From an uncultured Desulfobacterales bacterium (GTDB taxonomy: Bacteria; Desulfobacterota; Desulfobacteria; Desulfobacterales; SpSt-501): DNA of 64,000 nt. Made by a program: the position numbers and the translations under genes. Within the stretch, counting starts at the first letter, position 1. Every line of letters starts with the position of its first letter. Positions 25,610-34,817 of the stretch are shown in pieces. The stretch covers positions 29,759-93,758 of the forward strand of contig CALIUY010000024.1 of assembly GCA_938048455.1 (NCBI GenBank), in the 5' to 3' direction. Below the pieces are notes generated by a model. It had not been told where the DNA came from and made no database searches. It saw only the letters and a program-made list of their open reading frames with translations.

Positions 25610-26452
25610 TCAGTCGGCGGCGGCTTTTTTGCGGCGGACGAGAGTGCGCTGTTCTTCGGTCGGAGGCGGCGGCGGCGGCGCGCCGACGGCGACCCGCACC
25701 GCCTGGAAGCGCTCCGGGCAGACGGCAAGGCAGGTGCCGCATTTGATGCAGCGCTCCTGGTCGATCACGTGAATGCGGTTCTTGCCGCCGTCGATCGCCT
25801 CGACCGGGCACCGGCGGCCGCAGATCGTACAGGCCTGGCATTTCTCGGGATCGATGAAGTAGGCGGGAACCTCGCGGAATAGCGCTTCGATTTCGGCTGC
25901 GGTGAAGTGCCGCTCGCGATCGTCCTCGCGGGTCAGGCGCGCGGCAAGCTTGTCCCGCTTGGCGAGCTTGATCCAGGGGACAAGCTTCGCGACCCCGGAC
26001 AACCGCGCGGCGGTCTCCCCTTCGGCGAGGCCCTCGCTGCGGCCCAGGGGACCGAGGGCCCGGATGGTTTTGACGAATTCGTTCACCCCGTCGGCGAACA
26101 AAATCCCGTCCGCCGAGGTCATGAATTCGATCCGCAGTCGATCCGGGTTTAGCCCGATGTGCTCGAGAATTCTTTTCCCGAGCAGCACCATGGCGAGGGC
26201 ATCGTAATTGCCGTGGGTGATGTAATTGCACTCGTTCAAACGGCAGCCGCCGATGTATACTCCGTCCATGCCGTTTTGAAAGGCGCGGATCACGTGGGCG
26301 AGATCGACCCTTCCCGAGCACATCACCCGGATCAGCCGAAACTCCGTCGTATATTGCAGTCTGGAAACTCCAGCCAGGTCAGCCGCGCCGTAGGCTCACC
26401 AGTGACAGACCAAGCCCAGCACTTTCGGTTTGAAGGCACGTTCCGCGTTCAT
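25610..26452 (-). CDS. bamF: BamF-like MvhD/HdrA-partner electron-transfer subunit, selenoprotein
   Basis: 280 residues if UGA 26396-26398 is read as selenocysteine at position 19. The N-terminus then reads GLVCHWUAYGAADLAGVSR, matching the MvhD/FrhD pattern CxWCxY in which relatives have Cys. The 2Fe-2S-type Cys continue with MCSGRVD and GGCRLNECNY; two 4Fe-4S motifs (CQACTICGRRC and CIKCGTCLAVC) form a C-terminal ferredoxin domain. In the Bam complex this subunit moves electrons between BamE and the other modules. Without readthrough the gene would start at 26326 and lose its first cluster ligands. The start ATG 26452 follows bamE by 25 bp; GGTT-rich leader, weak ribosome site. Confidence 0.88.
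26396..26398 (-). other. In-frame UGA, predicted selenocysteine codon in bamF
   Basis: Minus-strand TGA in the context C-H-W-UGA-A-Y, aligned with the second Cys of the MvhD-type CxWC motif. The reading frame continues without break on both sides. A short CUGG-AGUUU-CCAG hairpin lies 23-35 nt downstream and could be part of a SECIS element. Confidence 0.85.
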
Positions 26453-26477
26453 CGAGGGTTCCCTTCCGGAGAAAGGT

Positions 26478-29400
26478 TCAGCTGCGCTGCGCCGCGGCCG
26501 CCTCGGCCGCGGCGGCGTCGATCTGACCGAACAGCTCCTCGTCGGTGAAGTGTTTGAGAACGATCGCCCCGGTGGGGCATTTGGCGTTGCACAGGCCGTC
26601 GCCTTTGCAGATGACCGGGTTGACGACGGCCTTGCGGCCGGAGGCGGTCTCGCGAAACTCGATGGCGCCGTAAGTGCAGGCGGCGATGCAGGCCCCGCAG
26701 CCGATGCACTTGCGTTCGGCGACTTCGCAAATCGCTCCGGAGGCGACGATCGTGTCGCGGGAAAGCAGCGTCAGCACTCGGCCGGCGGCGCCGCGGGCTT
26801 GTTTGAGCGTTTCCGGCAAATGCTTGGGATAATGGGCCATCCCGCAGAGGAAGACGCCGTCGGTGGCAAATTCGACCGGCCGGAGTTTCACGTGCGCCTC
26901 TTTGAAGAAACCGTCGGGCCCCAGGGCCACCTTGAACAGGCCTGCGATTTCCGGGGCGTCCTCCGCCGGAACGACGGCCGCCGCGAGGGCCAGCACATCG
27001 GCATCGACGGCGAGTGTGCGGCCGAGGATCTCGTCGTTCACCGAGACCCGCAAGAGCTTCGTCCCGTCCTCCTCCACCGCCTCGACCCGCGGCGGGTCCG
27101 AAGGCTCGAAGCGGATGAAGCGCACCCGGCGCTCGGCCGCCTCGCGGTAGGCATCCTCGCGGAACCCGTAGGTCATCATGTCCCGGTAGAGGATGGTCAC
27201 ATCCACCGCCGGGTTGATCTCCTTCAAGCGCAGCGCGTTCTTGATCGCGGCGCTGCAGCAGACCCGGCTGCACCAGTTGCGCTCTTCGTTGCGGCAGCCG
27301 ACGCATTGGATCATGACGATTCTTCCCGCGCCGACGACCCGTTGCTCGCCCCGGGCGATCGCTTCCTCCAATTCGAGCAGCGTGAGCACCCGCTCGTCCT
27401 GCCCGTAGCGGTACTCGGTCGGGCGGTAGAGGGCGGCACCGGTGGCGATCACGGTCGCCCCGTGCCGGATCTCGACCGTCCCGCGATCGGAGCTGACCCG
27501 GGTCAGGAAATTGCCGATGTAGCCCGAAGACGAGGTGATGCTCGCCCCGGTGTAGACGTGGATCTCAGGATGGCGGTAGACCTGCTGCACGAGATCCTCC
27601 ACCAGGGCCGGAATGTCCATACCGTCGAGGCTGGTGTGCAGCCGCCGGGCCAGACCTCCGAGCCGGTCTTCCTTCTCGACCAGGTGCACCGGATGTCCCT
27701 GAGCGGCGATCGAAAGCGCGCAGCTCATGCCGGCGACCCCGCCGCCGACCACGAGGGCGGCCTTGTTCACCGGCAAGGGGAATTCCTGCAGCGGCTCGAG
27801 CCGGCTTGCCCGTGCGACCGCCATGCGCACGATGTCCTTCGCTTTGCGCGTGGCGGCTTCTTTTTCCATCGCGTGGACCCACGAGCAATGCTCGCGGATG
27901 TTGGCCATTTCGAAGAAATACTGGTTGAGCCCCGCTTCGCGCAAGGTGTCGCGGAAGAGCGGTTCGAGCGTCCGCGGGCTGCAGGCGGCGACGACCACCC
28001 GGTTCAAGCCTTTCTCGCGTGCAAACTCGGTGATTTCCCTGGCGCAGTTCGTGGCACAGGAAAAGAGCTGCTCCTGGGCGTAGACGACGTTCGGCAGGCT
28101 GCGGGCATAGTCGACCGTGGAGGGAACATCCACCACCCGGCCGATGTTCGCCCCGCAGTGGCAGACAAAGACCCCGACCCGCGGTTCCTCGGCTCCGGTG
28201 TCCTTCTCCGCCGGATAGGTTCGTTCCCGGGTGAGGCGGCCGCGCCGCCGGGAGAGCAGCTCGCCGCAGCGGGCACTTGCCGCGCTCGCGGCGAAGACGG
28301 ACTCGGGGATGTCCATCGGCCCCTGGAAAGCTCCGCTCACGAAAATCCCCGGACGGCTCGTCTGGAGGGGATCCGCCGGATCGACGCGGCAGAAACCGCT
28401 GGGGGCGAGCTCGATGCCGAAACGCTCCGCCAGCCGCATCGCGTCGGCCGGCGGATTCAGCCCGACGGAAAGCACCACGAGATCGAACTCCTCCTCACGG
28501 ACCCCGTCGGCGGGGGTGGCGTAACGCAGGACGACATTGCGGCTGCCGGGCACCTCGCGGACGATCGAGACGTAGCTGCGGATAAACCGGACTCCGGACA
28601 GGCCCGCGGTTCTCCGGGCGAAGCGCTCGAAATCTTTGCCGAAGGAGCGGATATCGTTGTGGAAGACGGTGCAGGCGGCCTCGGGATCGTGGTCTTTGGT
28701 CAGGATCACCTGCTTTTGGGTGTAGGTGCAGCAGACGGCCGAGCAGTAGCTGTTTTCCCCTGGGGTGACGCGACGTGAGCCGACGCACTGCACCCAGGCG
28801 AGGTTACGGGGGTGCCGGCCGTCGGAGGGCCGCCGAATCTCGCCTTCGGTAGGGCCGGTAGCGCACATCAGCCGCTCGAAGTCCATGCTGGTGACGACGT
28901 TCGCCATTCGACCGTACCCGTAGCGTTCGACGGGCCGCGGGTCGAAGGGCTCGAAGCCGGGGGCGAGGATGACGGCGCCGACCTGAATCTCGATCGTCTC
29001 GGGCTTCTGGCGGAAGTCAATCGCCTCGTTTTTGCAGACCGCTTCGCAGATGCGGCATTTCTTTTCCTGAAGATAAAGGCAGCTCTCGTCGATGTAGGCG
29101 ATCAGCGGAATGGCCTGGGCGTAGTAAATATGGATCGCCTTGCTCTTCGACAATTCCTGGTTGAACGCGTCGGGGCAGAGGGCCGGGCAGTATTCGACAC
29201 AAGTCGTGCAGCCGGTACACTTGTCCTCGAGGACGTAGCGGGGCTTGCGGGTGAGCGTGACCGTAAAGTCGCCCGCCTGACCGGCGATGCGGTCCACTTC
29301 CGTCAGCGTCAGGGTTTCAATGTTGGGGTGCCGGCCGACCTCGACCAGTTTCGGGGAAAGAATTCACATCGAACAGTCGTTGGTCGGAAAGGTCTTGTCC

Positions 29401-29594
29401 AGCTGGGCCATACGGCCGCCGATGGCCGGTCCTTTATCCACCAGGGTCACCTGGAACCCGGCGGAAGCGAGGTCCAAGGAAGCCTGGATGCCGCTGATGC
29501 CCCCCCCGACGACCAGCACGTCTCCGAACCGATGGCTGCCCATCGTCCGAAACAGATCCTGAATTTTTCCCTCAAGCGTCGATCCGTTTGCCAT
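26478..29594 (-). CDS. bamE: BamE-like double HdrA flavoprotein, selenoprotein
   Basis: 1038 residues with UGA 29364-29366 read as selenocysteine 77. The first HdrA-like part starts with a FAD fold ([21 protein letters not shown]) and [20 protein letters not shown], where HdrA has Cys or Sec; then [12 protein letters not shown] and a WVQCVGSRR segment with Cys. A second HdrA-like half follows ([49 protein letters not shown]) and two 4Fe-4S motifs close the protein ([22 protein letters not shown]). HdrA enzymes bifurcate electrons at FAD; in the Bam complex this module is thought to lower electron potential for ring reduction. GAGGAAAGAAGG precedes the ATG. Gene callers that stop at UGA would split it. 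Confidence 0.9.
29364..29366 (-). other. In-frame UGA, predicted selenocysteine codon in bamE
   Basis: Minus-strand TGA between CSM and ILSPKLVEV, exactly at the Cys/Sec position of HdrA. Starting 18 nt after the UGA is GGUC, with CU/AG and CCGA/UCGG able to pair around it; the E. coli fdhF SECIS has its GGUC apical loop at nearly the same distance. Confidence 0.9.
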
Positions 29595-29662
29595 AACCTT
29601 CTTTCCTCAAGCCGTCCGCCGTCGGTCGGCCATACGCTGTCGGAGCTTTTTTCCCGAAGCCG

Positions 29663-30817
29663 CTAGAGGGCTTCGGCCGCCAGCTCCGTCAGGTCCCGGA
29701 TCTCGATCTTCTCCGCGAGCCCCGTGTTCAGGCGGCTGTCCTCGAAATTGGCGATGCAATACGGGCAGCAGGTGACCAAAACGCCCGCGCCGGCCTCGAT
29801 CGCCTGCGCAAGCCGCAGATCGGAAAAGCGCTCCCCCCGCGGCGTCTCCATCCAGATCCGCCCGCCGCCGCCGCCGCAGCAAAGGCTGTCGGCACGCGAT
29901 TCGGGCAGTTCGACCGTCGTGACGCCGGGGAGGCGCCGGAGCACCTCCCGCGGCGCCTCGTAAAGTCCATTGTGCCGTCCGAGGTAGCAGGGGTCGTGGA
30001 AGGCGACCGTCTGGGCGCGGCCGTTGGCGAAGGTCAGGCGCCCCGACACCAGCAGCCGGGCCAGAAGCTCGGCGATATGGATCACCTCGAAGGCGACGCG
30101 AAACTCGGCGTACTCGTTTTTGAAGGTGTGATAGCAGTGGGGAGAGGAGACCAGGATTTTTTTCACCCCGCGGTCGACGAAGGCCTTGATGTTTTCCCGC
30201 GCCAGGCGCTTGAAGACCTCCTCGTCGCCCGCCTTGCGGATACTCTCCCCGCAGCAGTTCTCCTGCTCCCCCAGGATCCCGAAATCGACCCCCGCCCGCA
30301 GAAGCAACCGCGCCGTGGCTCGGGAGACCTTTTTGAGCCGGGGGTCGTAGCAGAGGTAGCAGCCGGGAAAATAGAGATATTCGGTTCCCTCGGTGAAGGA
30401 GGGAACCCCGAGGCCGTCGGCCCAGGCGGCCCGCTTGCCTCGCGGCTCGTTCAGGGGGTTTCCCTCGGCCATCAGGCTGCCGCGCACCCCCCGGATCGGG
30501 CGGGCCGTGGAGGGAAAGACCCCGTACTCGGTGGCGATGCGCCGCAGCGCCGTGCCGGAATCGATCTGTCGCACGTCCCGCGGGCATTGCTGGGGGCAGC
30601 GGCCGCAGGTCGTGCAGCGCCAGAGGTCCTCGCTTTCGATGTCGGTGAGACCGAAGGCGGCCTCGCGTACGATACGCCGCATGCTGAATTGCCGGAACCG
30701 ATTCCACGGGCAGACCACGTCGCACAGCCCGCACTGGAAGCAGCGCTTGAAGGCCTCGCCCCCGTGGGTGCGGATGAGCTCGACGATTTCTTGGTAATCG
30801 GCCAGATTGTCCGCCAT
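29663..30817 (-). CDS. bamD: BamD-like Fe-S oxidoreductase (HdrB/D-type CCG domains)
   Basis: 384 residues. The N-terminus has two 4Fe-4S motifs (CFQCGLCDVVCPW and CTTCGRCPQQCP), followed by two cysteine-rich CCG domains: GCYLCYDPRLKK with ENCCGESIR, and DPCYLGRHNG with SLCCGGGGGRIW, then CCPYC. This HdrD-like layout matches BamD, the subunit joining BamBC to BamE in class II benzoyl-CoA reductase. ATG 30817 is chosen because the conserved part begins MADNLADYQEIVELI; longer frames shadow bamC. It starts 20 bp after bamC and ends 68 bp before bamE. Confidence 0.9.
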   Translation of the reverse strand: MADNLADYQEIVELIRTHGGEAFKRCFQCGLCDVVCPWNRFRQFSMRRIVREAAFGLTDIESEDLWRCTTCGRCPQQCPRDVRQIDSGTALRRIATEYGVFPSTARPIRGVRGSLMAEGNPLNEPRGKRAAWADGLGVPSFTEGTEYLYFPGCYLCYDPRLKKVSRATARLLLRAGVDFGILGEQENCCGESIRKAGDEEVFKRLARENIKAFVDRGVKKILVSSPHCYHTFKNEYAEFRVAFEVIHIAELLARLLVSGRLTFANGRAQTVAFHDPCYLGRHNGLYEAPREVLRRLPGVTTVELPESRADSLCCGGGGGRIWMETPRGERFSDLRLAQAIEAGAGVLVTCCPYCIANFEDSRLNTGLAEKIEIRDLTELAAEAL

Positions 30818-30837
30818 GCGCCTCGAGCCTCTTGAGC

Positions 30838-31398
30838 TTAGGGCTTTTTCGCCGCCGACATCCGCGTGACGGCCTCCAAGAGCTGATCCATGCCGAACCT
30901 GTCGGCCAGCGCCTCGAGGCCGACCTCGAGCTCCTGCGCAGGCGCGGGTTCTTCCTCGACTTCCTCCTCGCGTTCCTCGTAGGTGAGGGCATCGGTGATG
31001 CACCACTGGACGCACATCGGCTCCTGAAGCTGGGGGTCATCCTGGCACATATCGCACTTGAGAGGAAGCTTCGAGTCGGGCTCTTTGAAGAGGTCCCGCG
31101 AGGGGCAGGAGGCGCGGCAGAAGCCGCACTCGTCGTACTGCTTGCCCTCGATCGTGTAGCGGTCCCGGCCGCAGCACTCGGCCGGCGCGTAATCGCCGGC
31201 ATAGACCGGCACGTAGAGATCCCGCAGAGGGTCGAAGAGCACACGTACGCGCGATCGCGCGGGGTTGTTGCTGGCATACCGCGGCCGGGCATGAAAGGTC
31301 GAGCAGGCCATCTCGCAGGCCCGACAGCCGTTGCACTTGTCGACATCGATGCGGATGGTCTTGACGACCTTTTTCTTTTTGGGGGTTTCGGCCTTCAC
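30838..31398 (-). CDS. bamC: BamC, Fe-S electron-transfer subunit of class II benzoyl-CoA reductase
   Basis: 186 residues. Four cysteine groups for 4Fe-4S clusters are visible: CNGCRACEMAC at 22-32, CGFCRASCP, CDMCQDDPQLQEPMCVQWC, and an AECCGRD pair. A long acidic/helical tail follows. BamC docks on BamB and passes electrons to the tungsten active site. The start is GTG 31398 with GAAGGAAGG upstream; no ATG begins the conserved protein. It lies 38 bp after bamB. Confidence 0.92.
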   Translation of the reverse strand: MKAETPKKKKVVKTIRIDVDKCNGCRACEMACSTFHARPRYASNNPARSRVRVLFDPLRDLYVPVYAGDYAPAECCGRDRYTIEGKQYDECGFCRASCPSRDLFKEPDSKLPLKCDMCQDDPQLQEPMCVQWCITDALTYEEREEEVEEEPAPAQELEVGLEALADRFGMDQLLEAVTRMSAAKKP

Positions 31399-31436
31399 GA
31401 TGTCCTTCCTTCGTACGGCTCCGCCGCGGCGGGGCT

Positions 31437-33428
31437 TCAGGCTTCGACGGCGGCCGGAGCTTCCTCCCGCAGGACCTTCCGCCGGATCAACTCCTCGGCC
31501 ACATCGCCCAGCTCAAGGCGCTCGAGGGTTTCGCGCGTCGGCACCCCCTCGGCGTTCCAGCCCTTGTAGCGATAATAAGTTTCGAGCAGCCGCGCCTCGA
31601 GCTCGGGGAAGCGTTTTTTCCAGTGATCCTCCGGGGGCTTCTCATCCCGGCGCCGCAGCCCGAGCCGGTTGTTGACGGCCCGGACCAGCGTGCGGTTGCG
31701 GTTGGCCGCCCGCCACAGCGTCTCCTCGTCGTAATCGATTCCCGTCGCCGCGGAGACCAGCGGCGGCAGGTTGTGGATGTGGTACGGGGGTTTGATCGGA
31801 AAAGAAGAAAGTCCCGCGCAGATGCCGAGCGCGTCGTCGAGGTAATGCATCATCTCCTGCCACTCGACGAGTTCGCAGGTCACCTCCGGCGGTGGGTAAT
31901 GGGGAAAGGCGCGCTCCCCGCGCGGCTCCCAGTTGAGGAAATACTCCTTGAAGCGCTCGTGAGGGACCTGGATCCAGTCGCGCACGAACTCCTCGCGCTC
32001 CTCGCGGGTCTCGAAGGGCATCTGGGGCATCTGCCCTTCGATCTGGGTGATGTTGATCTTCTCGCCCGTCGCATACATGATGAAGTAAATGGGATTGAGC
32101 ATGCCGAGCTTGATCGGGATCTGCTCGTGCTTTTTGATCGTGTTGTGGTCGAAGGCCTCCGCCCCCCGGCCGATGCGCCGCGCGGCCCAATAGACCCCGT
32201 CGGCCAGCACCTCGCCGATACCCTCCCGGCGTGCGATCCGGTCAAGCAGCCAGAAGAACTTCTCCTCGTGGTTCTCGGGCATTCCTTCCACATCCGCCGG
32301 GGTCAGGATGCCGGCCTCCAGCAGCTCCATGGCGAAAGCCATCACCTGCGGCGTGGTGTAAGCGTCGACGCCGTATTCCTGAGCGCGTCCGGCGATGCGG
32401 AATCCGAAATCGAGATCGTCGACCATGGCCCCCATGACGTAGGTGAGCTTGGAGTAGCATTTCATCATGTACTTCGAGATCCCGAGGGCCGGAAACCGCA
32501 CGATCGCCCCACACTTCAGCGGGCAGTTGTAACAAGAGATGAGCCGTTCGATGGCCTGCTCCTGACTGCGGCGCCAGCGCTCCTCGTTTTCCCGGGTCCA
32601 AAAATCCTTGCGGCGATGACGCGCATTTCCCCAGGCGAAGTTGGTGGTGTGCCACTCCTCGTCGTGGATGGCCATTTCCTGGGGCGAGCCGATCCCCGCC
32701 AGAATGGCCGGCACCCCCTTGACGGGATTGTCCCGGCGCCATTGGATGTAACGCAAGACTTCGCGGCACAGCTCCATGAACTCCGCCGGCCGCGCCACCG
32801 GCAGATCCCGGGTCCCGCGCACGGCGATCGCCTTGAGATTTTTGCTCCCCATGACCGCCCCCAGGCCGCCGCGGCTGGCGCTGGAGCGGGCATGCTCGAT
32901 GGAGGCGAAATAGACACGGTTTTCGCCGGCGAGTCCGATCGCCGCCACCTGCAGGTTCGGGTCCTTCAGCTCGCTTTTGATGCTCTCGGCGGTCTCGATC
33001 GCCCCCTTGCCCGCAAGATGACGGGCGTCACGGATCTCGATGCGGTCGTTGTGGATCAAGAGATAGACGAGCTCGGGAGCGCGGCCGCGGAACACGATCT
33101 TGTCGTAGCCCGCGTATTTCAGCTCCGGGGCGAAGAACCCGCCCATCATGGAATAGGCCATGAGGCGGGTTTGGGGCGAAACGGCGGACACGATGGTGCG
33201 GTTGGCCCCGGTCGCCGGGGTGCCGCCGAGAAGCCCGGCGCTGAAGATGAGCACGCTCTCCGGAGAAAGCGGATCGTTTTCCGGCGGCATCCGCTCCCAG
33301 AGAATGCGCGCGTTGGTCCCGAGCCCGCCCAGGTGAAGCTCGGTCAGGCGCGGATCGGTCTCGACCCGCTCGATGTTGCCCCGCGAAAGATCAACCTCGA
33401 GCTGGAATCCGGTCTCGGCATAACGCAT
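31437..33428 (-). CDS. bamB: BamB, tungsten catalytic subunit of class II benzoyl-CoA reductase
   Basis: 663 residues. The N-terminus (MRYAETGFQLEVDLSRGNIE, LHLGGLGTNARILW) matches BamB far better than general AOR. It binds two pterins and tungsten and reduces benzoyl-CoA to cyclohexa-1,5-diene-1-carboxyl-CoA without ATP. The 4Fe-4S ligands are C299, C302, C306 (SCYNCPLKC) and the Cys of DALGICAGL. C324 (MKCYSK) is the likely tungsten ligand, and E251, H255 and H260 fall in the segment that lines the active-site pocket in the Geobacter structure, as I recall it. AGGAAGG precedes the ATG. It opens the bamBCDEF operon; the promoter at 33618-33655 carries a palindrome shared with the 38.3-kb operon. 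Confidence 0.93.
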   Translation of the reverse strand: MRYAETGFQLEVDLSRGNIERVETDPRLTELHLGGLGTNARILWERMPPENDPLSPESVLIFSAGLLGGTPATGANRTIVSAVSPQTRLMAYSMMGGFFAPELKYAGYDKIVFRGRAPELVYLLIHNDRIEIRDARHLAGKGAIETAESIKSELKDPNLQVAAIGLAGENRVYFASIEHARSSASRGGLGAVMGSKNLKAIAVRGTRDLPVARPAEFMELCREVLRYIQWRRDNPVKGVPAILAGIGSPQEMAIHDEEWHTTNFAWGNARHRRKDFWTRENEERWRRSQEQAIERLISCYNCPLKCGAIVRFPALGISKYMMKCYSKLTYVMGAMVDDLDFGFRIAGRAQEYGVDAYTTPQVMAFAMELLEAGILTPADVEGMPENHEEKFFWLLDRIARREGIGEVLADGVYWAARRIGRGAEAFDHNTIKKHEQIPIKLGMLNPIYFIMYATGEKINITQIEGQMPQMPFETREEREEFVRDWIQVPHERFKEYFLNWEPRGERAFPHYPPPEVTCELVEWQEMMHYLDDALGICAGLSSFPIKPPYHIHNLPPLVSAATGIDYDEETLWRAANRNRTLVRAVNNRLGLRRRDEKPPEDHWKKRFPELEARLLETYYRYKGWNAEGVPTRETLERLELGDVAEELIRRKVLREEAPAAVEA

Positions 33429-33617
33429 CGTTCGTTCCTTCCTGAAACTCGGGTCGGCGGCGGCCGAAAACGGTGTAACGGCTTTGTTCGGCTCAAGGCG
33501 TCCTACACCAGAGGACAGCGCCCCGCCCGGCCCTTCTCAAAACACCATGGCCATCCTCCTTCACGACCGGAAGGACGGATGAAATTTAGGCTAGCTATAT
33601 CATAATCACAAAGCAGC

Positions 33618-33655
33618 TACAATGTATTTTTATTCCCGCCAAACCGTATTGTCAA
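33618..33655 (-). promoter_or_regulatory. Predicted bamB promoter with overlapping palindrome
   Basis: On the minus strand TTGACA (33650-33655), a 17-bp spacer and TAAAAA (33627-33632). TACATTGTA, a nine-base palindrome, follows at 33618-33626 and would cover the start of transcription. TACATTGTAGC stands 23 bp after TTGACA, the same as in the promoter at 38291. Confidence 0.65.
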
Positions 33656-33688
33656 GGAAATAGATTTCTTGAAAGGGTCCGCGGCGAT

Positions 33689-33717
33689 TTGCCGGCGGAA
33701 CGCTTCTTTGGTAAACT
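33689..33717 (+). promoter_or_regulatory. Predicted promoter of the hotdog thioesterase gene
   Basis: TTGCCG (33689-33694) and TAAACT (33712-33717) with a 17-bp spacer, about 39 bases before ATG 33756. Confidence 0.5.
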
Positions 33718-33755
33718 TTCATGATAGGTTAACCTGGACTCTCCGGGAGGAGGCG

Positions 33756-34178
33756 ATGGAGGAGCGGGTGCGAGCGGCGATCCGGAATGCCGTATTGCGG
33801 GAGCCTTTTGCGCGCGAGCTGGGGATCGAGCTTGTTTTCCTGGAAGACGGCCGCTCCCGGGTGGAGATGGTCTACGATCCGTCGCGCCAGGACAACATTT
33901 ACGGACGGGCGCACGGGGGAGCCATTTTCGGTCTGATCGACGAGGCTTTTGAAACCGCGGCCCAGTCCGACGGCACGGTCGCCGTCGCCATGAACGTGAA
34001 CGTCACTTACATCGCCAGCCCCGATCCGGGCGCCCGACTTGCCGCCGAGGCGCACGAGATCTCCAAAACGAAGCGGACCGCCTCCTACGAGATCCGCCTC
34101 CTCGACGACCGCGGACGCCTGATCGCCGTCTGCCAGGCGCTCGCCTTTCGCACCGGAAAGCCGATTCCTTTCCTGTAG
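33756..34178 (+). CDS. PaaI-type hotdog thioesterase
   Basis: 140 residues with one hotdog domain: NIYGRAHGGAIFGLIDEAFETAAQ (the HGG on the long helix), VAMNVNVTYIASPDPGARLAAEA, and the C-terminal strand. PaaI-type enzymes hydrolyse aryl- or hydroxyaryl-CoA esters and release trapped CoA. ATG 33756 is preceded by GGGAGGAGG; the open frame upstream to 33669 would start before the promoter. It diverges from bamB, which suggests clearing of dead-end CoA thioesters of the benzoyl-CoA pathway; this is inference. It converges with the response regulator gene, 8 bp away. Confidence 0.87.
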   Translation: MEERVRAAIRNAVLREPFARELGIELVFLEDGRSRVEMVYDPSRQDNIYGRAHGGAIFGLIDEAFETAAQSDGTVAVAMNVNVTYIASPDPGARLAAEAHEISKTKRTASYEIRLLDDRGRLIAVCQALAFRTGKPIPFL

Positions 34179-34186
34179 CTCCGCGC

Positions 34187-34741
34187 TCAGATCCCGCGCT
34201 CGCGCACGCGCGGATCCTGCCGGAGGCGTTCCTGGATGCCCCGGCTGATCTGGTAGGTGCGACTGAAGGAGGACCAGAACTCGCCGTCCTTGTCCTTCCA
34301 TCCGGGCCCGAAGCGCTGGTCGAAAAAGTCTCCCAGCCGCTCGAAAAGCAGCTTCCAGGTCGGCTCCCCGCGCTCGTGAGCGGAGAAAAGCTCGGAGAGC
34401 AGCGTGTCCAGCTGGGAGAGCGTCTCCTTGGGCAGGTAGGAGATCGCTCCTTTGCGGATGGATTCAAGCAGCGTCTCGGGCCGAATGGCGTGCGCGGTCA
34501 GCATCACCGTGGGAATGCCGCGGGCCACGGCTTCCTCGAGAAGCTGAAGCCCGTTCACCCCCATGATGTCCAGGACGGCGAGATCGAAGCTTTCCTCCTG
34601 GATTTTGCGGGAAGCCGTCTCGTAATCCCGCGCGGTCACAATGTGCGCTCCGGCAAGGAGATCCTCGATCGTCGCGAGGATATCTTCCTCGTCGTCCACC
34701 ACCAGGATGCGTTTGCCTCGCAGCACCGAATCGATCGTCAT
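34187..34741 (-). CDS. Response regulator, receiver domain with unclassified C-terminal tail
   Basis: 184 residues. The receiver spans about residues 9-125, with acidic D16 and D17, phospho-acceptor D58 (AVLDIMG), T in VMLTAH and K in YLPKETL. The remaining 60 residues (ERLGDFFDQRFGPGWKDKDGEFW, RGIQERLRQDPRVRERG) do not match a DNA-binding domain that I can recognise. It is the last gene of an ACT-kinase-kinase-regulator operon; GAGGAGGGGG precedes the ATG. It may act by protein contact rather than on DNA. Confidence 0.87.
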   Translation of the reverse strand: MTIDSVLRGKRILVVDDEEDILATIEDLLAGAHIVTARDYETASRKIQEESFDLAVLDIMGVNGLQLLEEAVARGIPTVMLTAHAIRPETLLESIRKGAISYLPKETLSQLDTLLSELFSAHERGEPTWKLLFERLGDFFDQRFGPGWKDKDGEFWSSFSRTYQISRGIQERLRQDPRVRERGI

Positions 34742-34817
34742 GACCCCCTCCTCTTCGGAGGTCTGCGCCTCCGAAGTTGCACCGGTTCTACGCCCGATCC
34801 GCCCCGCGAAGGAAAGC

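Larger units (their letters stand above)
33429..33755. other. 327-bp divergent intergenic region bamB / thioesterase
   Basis: The only non-coding stretch over 300 bases. It holds the bamB promoter/operator (33618-33655, minus) and the thioesterase promoter (33689-33717, plus). The bamB leader would be about 190 bases; I saw no convincing attenuator, riboswitch or small ORF in it. Confidence 0.6.

Noticed and set aside
26326..29364. bamE and bamF as pseudogenes broken by stop codons
   Set aside because: Each has a single UGA at a known Cys/Sec position, with conserved sequence on both sides and no frameshift. Readthrough as Sec explains both better than decay.
33429..33617. Riboswitch or leader peptide upstream of bamB
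   Set aside because: The leader is long but shows no convincing conserved fold or short ORF with a ribosome site.
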